Origin: Opitutia bacterium
GTDB lineage: Bacteria > Verrucomicrobiota > Verrucomicrobiae > Opitutales > UBA953
DNA: 64,000 nt
Assembly (NCBI GenBank): GCA_004558035.1
Contig: SFEJ01000004.1
Location: forward strand, 1 to 64,000
Direction of reading: 5' to 3'
Shown here: in pieces, positions 58,360 through 64,000 of the stretch
Position numbering within the stretch: position 1 is the stretch's first letter
Layout: each line of letters begins with the position of its first letter
Notes under the pieces: model-generated
Told to the model about the DNA's origin: nothing
The model's input: the letters and a program-made list of their open reading frames with translations, nothing else
Databases searched by the model: none
Position numbers and translations under genes: made by a program

Positions 58360-60726
58360 ATGAAGCTCTCGAAGATTCTTCCGATTCTCTGCGCGGCCGC
58401 GGCGGGAACGCTCGCGCCCGCTTTCGGCGGGAACGCGGACGGCGGCGCCGTTCACGCGTCGTACTGCCGCACCGTGCCCGTCGAGATTTCCGAAACGGCG
58501 CCGCTGCGCGGGCGGCAGGATTTCGGCGAGACGCGCATCGACGCTTCCGTCGAAGGCAATCCGCTCTGCATCGCGGGAACGACCTTCGCACGCGGAATCG
58601 GCACGCACGCGACGTCGATGATTCCGCTCGACGTGCCGCCGGAGGGAAGTTTCGGGAGAGACATGTGCGCGGCGCGGCTGCTCGGCGCGTGCGGCATCGA
58701 CGACGAGGCGGGCGGGCGCGGCGACGGCGCGGAGTTCCGCGTGCTTTCGGGAACGGAGGTGCTTTGGTCGTCCGGCGTGATGCGGCCCGGCGAGCCCGCG
58801 AAGCGTTTTTCCGTGAAGATCCCGCGGCACGCGGAGAAGCTCTACCTGCTCACGCTCGCCGGCGGCGACGACGTCTGCGACCATGCGGACTGGGCGGACC
58901 TGAAGTGGGAAACCCGCCTTTTCGGCCGTCTCGGCGACGGCGGAGATCGTCTCGACGCGCGCGAGTTCGGGCTCGTTCCCGGCACGGGGAAGGACCAGAC
59001 GGCGGCGCTCCGCAAAGCGCTGAACGCGGCGCGCGACCTCCGTGCGCGGGAGCTCGTCCTCGAAAAGGGCGAGTACCATTTCTTCCGCGAGAACGCGCTC
59101 GAGCTTTCCTTCCACATTTCGAATCACGACCAGCCGGCGATTCATCCGGTGCAGATTCCGCTCGTCGATCTGCGCAATCTGAAAATCCGGGGCAACGGCT
59201 CGACGTTCGTCTTCCACGGGCAGAGCCTCGCCGTGCTCTTCATGGACAGCGAGAACGTGACGCTCGAAGGCGTGCGCCTCGACTACGCGCGCCCGATGTA
59301 TTCCGAAGCGAAAATCCTCGGATTCGAAAACGGGAAAACGATCGTCTCCATCGACGAAAAGGCGTTCCCGTACACGATCGAGAACGGTCGCCTGCGCTTC
59401 ATCGGCGAAGGCTGGACGCGCGGCGTCGGCAGCGCGATCGCGTTCCGCGCGGGCTCGAAGAACATCGTCGAACGCACGGCGGACATCGGTTTCGGCGGCG
59501 AGGCGGAAAAACGCGCCGACGGCACGCTCGCGCTCGCCAAGGATTTCTCCAAGGTCGGCGCGGGCGCGGCGGTCGGCGACACGCTCACCCTGCGCTCGTG
59601 GGACCGCCCGCACCCGGCATGCGTCATCTACCGCGCGAAAAACACCGAGCTCCGCGACGTCTCCATCCATTCGAGTTTCGGCATGACGCTCCTCGCCCAG
59701 CGCTCGGAAAACGTCCGCTTCGTCGGCTCCGGCAAGGCGGAGGACAAGACGGCGGGCGTCTTCCCGCGGCCGGAGACCGGGCGCGTCTATTCGGCGTCCG
59801 CGGACGCGACGCACTTCTCGAACGTCGCCGGCGTCGTGACGGTCGAGAACGCGTTTTTCGAAACGATGATGGACGACGCGATCAACGTGCACTCGACCTG
59901 CCTCGGCGTCGAGGCCGTTCCCGCGAAGAACCGGCTCCGCTGCCGATTCATGCACGGGCAGGCGGTCGGCTTCGAAGTCTTCATGCCGGGCGACACGCTG
60001 CGCTTCATCAAGGGGCCGACGCTGGAACAGGGGCCGGAAGTCAAGGTCGCGGCGGTCAGAAAACTTTCCTCGCGCGAGCTGCTCGTCACGCTCGCGGAAG
60101 ACGTTCCCGCCGGATACGGTCCGGGCGACGCGGTCGAGAACGCGGATTTCCAGTGCGCGGCGGTCTTCCGCGGGAACGTCGTGCGGAACAACCGCGCGCG
60201 CGGGGCGCTGTTCACGACGCCGAAAAAGGTCGTCGTGGAAAACAACGTCTTCCGCGACGTCGCGGGCTCGGCGATTCTGCTCGCGGGCGACGCGCAGGGC
60301 TGGTACGAAAGCGGCCCGTGCGAGGACGTCGTCATCCGCGGGAACAGGTTCATCGACAATCTGACGTCGGTCTTCCAGTTCACGGAGGCGCTGATTTCGA
60401 TTTATCCGGAAGTGAGAAAGCTCGGCGAGCAGAAGCGGTTTTATCACCGCAACGTCGTGATCGAGGACAACGATTTCGACACGTTCGACGTGCCGCTGCT
60501 CTTCGCGATTTCGACGGAAAACCTGCGCTTCGTGAACAACCGCGTCCGCTACAACGCGAATCACGCCGGCTGGGGGCGCCGGCCGTTCCGCTTCCTGCGC
60601 TGCCGCGACGTGGAGATCCGCGGGAACGTCGTCGCGCCCGCGGGAACGGCGACGCCGCTTCCGCAGACTTGGACGCCCGCCGACTGCGACGCGACGCTGA
60701 CGGAAAACCTGAAGATCGGCGACTGA
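58360..60726 (+). CDS. GH110 alpha-1,3-galactosidase with NPCBM domain, exported
   Basis: 788 aa. It has a signal peptide (LPILCAAAAGTLAPAFG), an NPCBM carbohydrate-binding domain (about 35-185: IAGTTFARGIGTHATSMIPL, DGAEFRVLSG, EKLYLLTLAGGDDVCDHADW), then a right-handed beta-helix. GH110 landmarks are SFGMTLLAQRSENVRFVGSG, TGRVYSASADATHFSNVAGV, and the paired acidic residues in FFETMMDDAINVHSTCLGV. GH110 enzymes remove terminal alpha-1,3-galactose such as blood-group B or linear B structures. It stops 21 bp before the convergent exosortase gene. Confidence 0.9.
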   Translation: MKLSKILPILCAAAAGTLAPAFGGNADGGAVHASYCRTVPVEISETAPLRGRQDFGETRIDASVEGNPLCIAGTTFARGIGTHATSMIPLDVPPEGSFGRDMCAARLLGACGIDDEAGGRGDGAEFRVLSGTEVLWSSGVMRPGEPAKRFSVKIPRHAEKLYLLTLAGGDDVCDHADWADLKWETRLFGRLGDGGDRLDAREFGLVPGTGKDQTAALRKALNAARDLRARELVLEKGEYHFFRENALELSFHISNHDQPAIHPVQIPLVDLRNLKIRGNGSTFVFHGQSLAVLFMDSENVTLEGVRLDYARPMYSEAKILGFENGKTIVSIDEKAFPYTIENGRLRFIGEGWTRGVGSAIAFRAGSKNIVERTADIGFGGEAEKRADGTLALAKDFSKVGAGAAVGDTLTLRSWDRPHPACVIYRAKNTELRDVSIHSSFGMTLLAQRSENVRFVGSGKAEDKTAGVFPRPETGRVYSASADATHFSNVAGVVTVENAFFETMMDDAINVHSTCLGVEAVPAKNRLRCRFMHGQAVGFEVFMPGDTLRFIKGPTLEQGPEVKVAAVRKLSSRELLVTLAEDVPAGYGPGDAVENADFQCAAVFRGNVVRNNRARGALFTTPKKVVVENNVFRDVAGSAILLAGDAQGWYESGPCEDVVIRGNRFIDNLTSVFQFTEALISIYPEVRKLGEQKRFYHRNVVIEDNDFDTFDVPLLFAISTENLRFVNNRVRYNANHAGWGRRPFRFLRCRDVEIRGNVVAPAGTATPLPQTWTPADCDATLTENLKIGD

Positions 60727-60747
60727 GCCCGCGTCGGCGGGAACGCC

Positions 60748-61830
60748 TCACTCTTCGTCGTCGACGAAATCGAGCGCCATTTCCTCGTCGGTCTTTTCGA
60801 GCTTGAGATTGACGAGCGGCACGAGCGCGGCGAGCAGCCCGAGCGTGACGAACATCGCGCCCCAGCCGACGACGTCGTGAACCGTGCCGAGCGTGAACGC
60901 CGGGCTGTCCGCCGCGTTCCCTAAAAAGTCGAGCTCCAGCGCCTCCGAGCCCTTGAACGACGACCAGACCGTCAGAAAGCCCGAGCGCAGCACGTTGAGC
61001 AGCAGCGCGAAGACGATCGAGACGGCGACGAAGAAAATCTTTTTCTTCAGCGTGCGCATGAAGACCGCCGCGAGAAACGAGCCCGTGAACAGGCACGCCG
61101 TGAGCGAGCGCACGCCCGAGCACGCGTCCTCGACGCCGACGCGGTCGCCGCCCGGCAGCAGAATCGTGTTCGCCTCCTGCGCGAGGTCGAAGCCGAGAAA
61201 GTTCAGCAGCGCGACGACGGTCGCCGTCACGTTCAACAGCAGCAGCGTCTTGATCTGGCGGTCGACGAGAAACGTGAACGGTCCGGAAATCAGCCACACG
61301 CAAATCGGGAACAGCAGCAGCAGCGGCAGACGCGCGCGCGTGCGCAGATCGTTGCGCGTTCCCGAGAGCGTGCAGGCTCCCGCGAACCACGCGAGCCCGA
61401 AGCAGAGCCCGACGAAGCCCGCCGTGTTCTCGTAGGTCGTGAACGCGTCGAATCCGTAGATCGCCGAGCCGATCGCGCCCGCGGCGAAAAGCAGCGCCGA
61501 GGCGAGCGTTCCCGCGCCGAAGATCCAGTTCAGCCACGCGGGCACGCGCGCGCCGGGCTTCGCCGCCCAGGCGGGCAGCGTGAATTCGTCGTCGGCGTCG
61601 TCCGCGTCCGGCGTTCCCGTGAAGACGCGCCGAATCTTGTCCCAGCGTTCCCGCACGACGAACGCCGCGAACAGCGGTACGAGGTAGCCGAAAAGGTAAT
61701 CGTCCTTGGCGTTCCAGCACTGCACCTGGTCGAAAAGCAGGACGGCGCAGGCGACGAGCGCGACGCCCGCGTAGGCGAGCGGCGGGAGCGAATCGGCGGG
61801 AGCGGCGGCGGATGTCTTCGCGTTTTCCAT
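60748..61830 (-). CDS. Exosortase/archaeosortase family transpeptidase
   Basis: 360 aa from ATG 61830 (an earlier in-frame ATG at 61881 adds a hydrophilic stretch). About eight to ten membrane helices. The catalytic triad of the family is visible: Cys237 in VEDACSGVRSL, Arg282 in LNVLRSGFL and His318 in TVHDVVGWG. It should cleave the PEP-CTERM tails of proteins such as the two encoded at 40805 and 49999, and probably others elsewhere. A fused C-terminal EpsI-like domain is absent. A long hydrophilic insert (residues 66-100) is unusual. Confidence 0.92.
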   Translation of the reverse strand: MENAKTSAAAPADSLPPLAYAGVALVACAVLLFDQVQCWNAKDDYLFGYLVPLFAAFVVRERWDKIRRVFTGTPDADDADDEFTLPAWAAKPGARVPAWLNWIFGAGTLASALLFAAGAIGSAIYGFDAFTTYENTAGFVGLCFGLAWFAGACTLSGTRNDLRTRARLPLLLLFPICVWLISGPFTFLVDRQIKTLLLLNVTATVVALLNFLGFDLAQEANTILLPGGDRVGVEDACSGVRSLTACLFTGSFLAAVFMRTLKKKIFFVAVSIVFALLLNVLRSGFLTVWSSFKGSEALELDFLGNAADSPAFTLGTVHDVVGWGAMFVTLGLLAALVPLVNLKLEKTDEEMALDFVDDEE

Positions 61831-61901
61831 GAAATTTTCGAAAGCGCTTAGGTTAGGCAATCCGCGTTCCCGCGCGAACAAAAATTTCGCGGATGAGGGA
61901 A

Positions 61902-62042
61902 AGTGATGGAGGTTATGGAGGTTATGAGGTTATGAAGTTGATTGCGCTCGGCTTCGCCGAAAGGACTTCCGAAAACTTTTTTCGCGGAGCGAAACGCAAA
62001 GAACCTCCATAACTCCATAACCTCGTCACCTCATCACCTTTC
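61902..62042. repeat. Tandem-arm inverted repeat, GGTTATGA type (second copy)
   Basis: Left arm GTGATGGAGGTTATGGAGGT, then TATGAGGTTATGAAG; right arm AACCTCCATAACTCCATAAC, then CTCGTCACCTCATCAC; middle CGCTCGGCTTCGCCGAAAGG. The middle is nearly the same as at 34623-34760, so the two are related copies. No gene lies in 61831-62106. Confidence 0.9.
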
Positions 62043-62106
62043 CCGCGAAGCGCCGCCCGCGCGCGCTTGATTCCGCGCGGGAACGGGCGTAGGATTTTCC
62101 GACATT

Positions 62107-63933
62107 ATGAAACTTCGCAGTTCACTCAGCACGGAAGGCCGCCGCATGGCGGGAGCACGCGCGCTTTGGCGCGCCAACGGAATGAAGGAAGAACAGTTCG
62201 GCAAGCCGATTATCGGCATCGTCAACTCGTTCACGCAGCTCGTTCCCGGCCACACGCATCTCCACGAAATCGGGCAGAAAATGAAGGCGCTCATCGAGGC
62301 GCAGGGCTGTTTCGCCGCCGAGTTCGACACCATCGCCATCGACGACGGCATCGCCATGGGGCACAACGGCATGCTCTACTCGCTCCCGTCGCGCGACCTC
62401 ATCGCCGACTCCGTCGAATACATGTGCGAGGCGCACCGCGTGGACGCGATTGTGTGCATCTCCAACTGCGACAAGGTCACGCCCGGCATGCTCATGGCGG
62501 CGATGCGCCTGAACATTCCCGCGATCTTCGTCTCCGGCGGGCCGATGGAGGCCGGCGAGTTCGACGGCGAAAAGAACGACCTGATCGATGTCATGGTCAA
62601 GGGCGCGGACGCGTCCTACTCCGACGAAAAGCTCGCCGAGCTCGAGCGCCTCGCGTGCCCGACCTGCGGCTCGTGCTCGGGCATGTTCACGGCGAACTCG
62701 ATGAACTGCCTCAACGAAGTGCTCGGCTTCGCTCTGCCCGGCAACGGCACGCTGCTCGCCACGCACGCGCTGCGCATGAAGCTTTTCGAAAAGGCGGCGA
62801 AGCGCATCGTCGAAATGGCCTACGCCTACTACGAGCGCGGAGACGCGTCCGTGCTCCCGCGCCAGATCGCCACGCGCGCCGCGTTCCTCAACGCGATGAC
62901 GCTCGACATCGCGATGGGCGGCTCCACCAACACCGTGCTGCACCTGCTCGCGATCGCGCAGGAGGCCGGCGTCGACTTCACGATGAAGGACATCGACTTC
63001 CTTTCGCGCCGCGTTCCCGTGCTCTGCAAGGTCGCGCCGAACACGAAGAAATATCACATCGAGGACGTGAACCGCGCGGGCGGCATCCTCACCATCATCG
63101 GTCGGCTCGCCGCCGAAGGGCTCATCGACGGGAACGTGCGCCGCGCCGACGGACTGACGCTCGCGGAGGCGATCGCGCAGAACGACCTCGACTCGCCCGC
63201 CGTCACCGCCGAGGCGCTCGAACGCGCGCACGCCGCTCCCGCGGGAACGCGCAGCGTCCGCCTCGCCTCGCAGAATTCGCGTTATGAAAATCTGGATACG
63301 GACCGCGCCTCGGGCTGCATCCGCGACGTCGGGCACGCCTACGTGCGCGACGGCGGGCTCGCGGTGCTCTTCGGCAACGTCGCGCTCGACGGCTGCATCG
63401 TCAAGACCGCCGGCGTTTCGGAAAAAGTCTTCAAGTTCCGCGGCACGGCGAAAGTCTTCGAATCGCAGGAAGACGCGTGCGAGGGCATTCTCGGCGGCAA
63501 GGTCGGTCCGGGTGACGTCGTCGTCATCACGCACGAAGGTCCGCGCGGCGGCCCCGGCATGCAGGAAATGCTCTACCCGACGTCCTACATCAAGTCGAAG
63601 CACCTCGGCGAGCTCTGCGCGCTGATCACCGACGGCCGTTTCTCCGGCGGCACGAGCGGGCTCTCGATCGGGCACGTCTCGCCCGAAGCCGCCGCGGGCG
63701 GAAACATCGGGCTCGTGCGCGACGGCGACGTAATCGCGATCGACATTCCCGCGCGCACGATTTCGCTGGAAGTCTCCGACGCGGAGCTCGCCGCCCGCCG
63801 CAAGGAAGAGGAGGCGCGCGGGAACGCCGCGTTCACGCCGAAGAAGCGCGCGCGCAAGATCTCGAAGGCTCTCCGCGCCTACGCGAGCATGGTCGCCTCC
63901 GCGGACAAGGGCGGCGTCCGCGTCGTGGAGTGA
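62107..63933 (+). CDS. ilvD: Dihydroxy-acid dehydratase IlvD
   Basis: 608 aa. Motifs are GIVNSFTQLVPGHTHLHEIG, IAIDDGIAMGHNGMLYSLPS, CISNCDKVTPGMLMAAMRLN (Fe-S cysteine), CPTCGSCSGMFTANSMNCL (second and third cysteines) and GRFSGGTSGLSIGHVSPEAA. The length matches the E. coli-type enzyme. It dehydrates dihydroxy-isovalerate and -methylvalerate in valine and isoleucine synthesis. No other ilv gene is in view. It starts without a ribosome site after a large repeat and ends with a motif-built terminator. Confidence 0.97.
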   Translation: MKLRSSLSTEGRRMAGARALWRANGMKEEQFGKPIIGIVNSFTQLVPGHTHLHEIGQKMKALIEAQGCFAAEFDTIAIDDGIAMGHNGMLYSLPSRDLIADSVEYMCEAHRVDAIVCISNCDKVTPGMLMAAMRLNIPAIFVSGGPMEAGEFDGEKNDLIDVMVKGADASYSDEKLAELERLACPTCGSCSGMFTANSMNCLNEVLGFALPGNGTLLATHALRMKLFEKAAKRIVEMAYAYYERGDASVLPRQIATRAAFLNAMTLDIAMGGSTNTVLHLLAIAQEAGVDFTMKDIDFLSRRVPVLCKVAPNTKKYHIEDVNRAGGILTIIGRLAAEGLIDGNVRRADGLTLAEAIAQNDLDSPAVTAEALERAHAAPAGTRSVRLASQNSRYENLDTDRASGCIRDVGHAYVRDGGLAVLFGNVALDGCIVKTAGVSEKVFKFRGTAKVFESQEDACEGILGGKVGPGDVVVITHEGPRGGPGMQEMLYPTSYIKSKHLGELCALITDGRFSGGTSGLSIGHVSPEAAAGGNIGLVRDGDVIAIDIPARTISLEVSDAELAARRKEEEARGNAAFTPKKRARKISKALRAYASMVASADKGGVRVVE

Positions 63934-63954
63934 TTCTCCGGAAAACCGCTTAAA

Positions 63955-63994
63955 AAAGCGTTCCCGCGATCCGTTTCGCGGGAACGCTTTTTTT
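63955..63994 (+). terminator. Terminator of ilvD, built from the CGTTCCCG octamer
   Basis: Perfect 14-bp stem AAAGCGTTCCCGCG/CGCGGGAACGCTTT with an 8-nt loop, continuing into seven or more T. Each stem strand is one copy of the window's over-represented octamer, in opposite orientation. Confidence 0.9.
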
Positions 63995-64000
63995 GCGCGC

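Larger units (their letters stand above)
1..64000. repeat. Dispersed octamer CGTTCCCG/CGGGAACG throughout the window
   Basis: I count 11 exact copies between 12181 and 14400, 17 between 5640 and 10100, but only 7 in 1-5454 and none in 2540-3700. Copies lie on both strands and in every codon register. Extended form GCGTTCCCGCG is frequent. Perfect palindromes made of two copies occur at 7928-7943 (CGTTCCCGCGGGAACG) and 10907-10922. Function unknown. Confidence 0.85.

Noticed and set aside
19455..62042. Possible CRISPR arrays
   Set aside because: Tandem units are 7-10 nt, degenerate and without spacers, and they form inverted arms; no cas genes are present.
5655..63990. Explaining the CGTTCCCG octamer as simple codon bias
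   Set aside because: It occurs in all codon registers on both strands and also outside genes and in terminators, so codon preference alone cannot produce it.

Overview
The window is a GC-rich bacterial chromosome segment. I infer an anaerobic Verrucomicrobiota member, probably Opitutales-like and host-associated. The grounds are two long autotransporter-type beta-strand-repeat proteins with PEP-CTERM tails plus an exosortase, a BcrAD/DUF2229 acyl-CoA dehydratase activase, a TonB-dependent cobalamin receptor behind a B12 riboswitch, and three secreted glycosidases of families GH29, GH84 and GH110 that fit mucin-type host glycans. No rRNA is present, so the taxonomic call is inference.

Layout. 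1-5570 is the right end of an island or prophage (DnaB-like helicase, two tandem excisionase-like HTH proteins, tyrosine integrase). It abuts a short 3-prime ssrA (tmRNA) remnant and that gene's terminator, so I read its end as an attR. 5675-16000 holds a TetR-controlled activase operon, an aspartate aminotransferase, ybaB-recR-methyltransferase-MCE genes and an M48 protease. 17590-25500 holds malic enzyme, pncC, nth, riboswitch-btuB, tRNA-His, a phosphatase and murE. 25600-29470 is a scrambled zone: phage gene fragments, a lower-GC two-gene unit, small secreted repeat proteins and intergenic hairpins. 29494-40404 carries GH29, a heptose-bisphosphatase-like HAD enzyme, metX with two phosphatase/HhH neighbours, GH84, tatA, a GxxExxY nuclease-like gene inside inverted repeats, and dsbD. 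40805-54465 has the two PEP-CTERM giants flanking a short dcw cluster (mraZ-rsmH-ftsL-ftsI). 54946-63933 has rpoZ, smpB, tRNA-Glu, Fe-alcohol dehydrogenase, GH110, exosortase and ilvD.

Three signals are not explained by ordinary genes. (1) The octamer CGTTCCCG/CGGGAACG is scattered at several copies per kb on both strands and in all reading frames, is depleted in the island, and also forms terminator stems; this recalls HIP1 of cyanobacteria or DNA-uptake sequences. (2) At least a dozen intergenic hairpins have arms built from degenerate 7-10 nt tandem units whose complements form the other arm. Arm sequences differ (GGTTATGA, GGATAAT, CACGGAAA, GAAGTAAT and others) but the architecture is the same. 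(3) One such pair of arms encloses a GxxExxY (PD-(D/E)XK) gene, so this may be the autonomous form of a mobile element family whose empty copies are the hairpins.

A further trend: nearly all chromosomal genes lack a recognisable Shine-Dalgarno sequence, whereas four of the island's small genes have strong ones.
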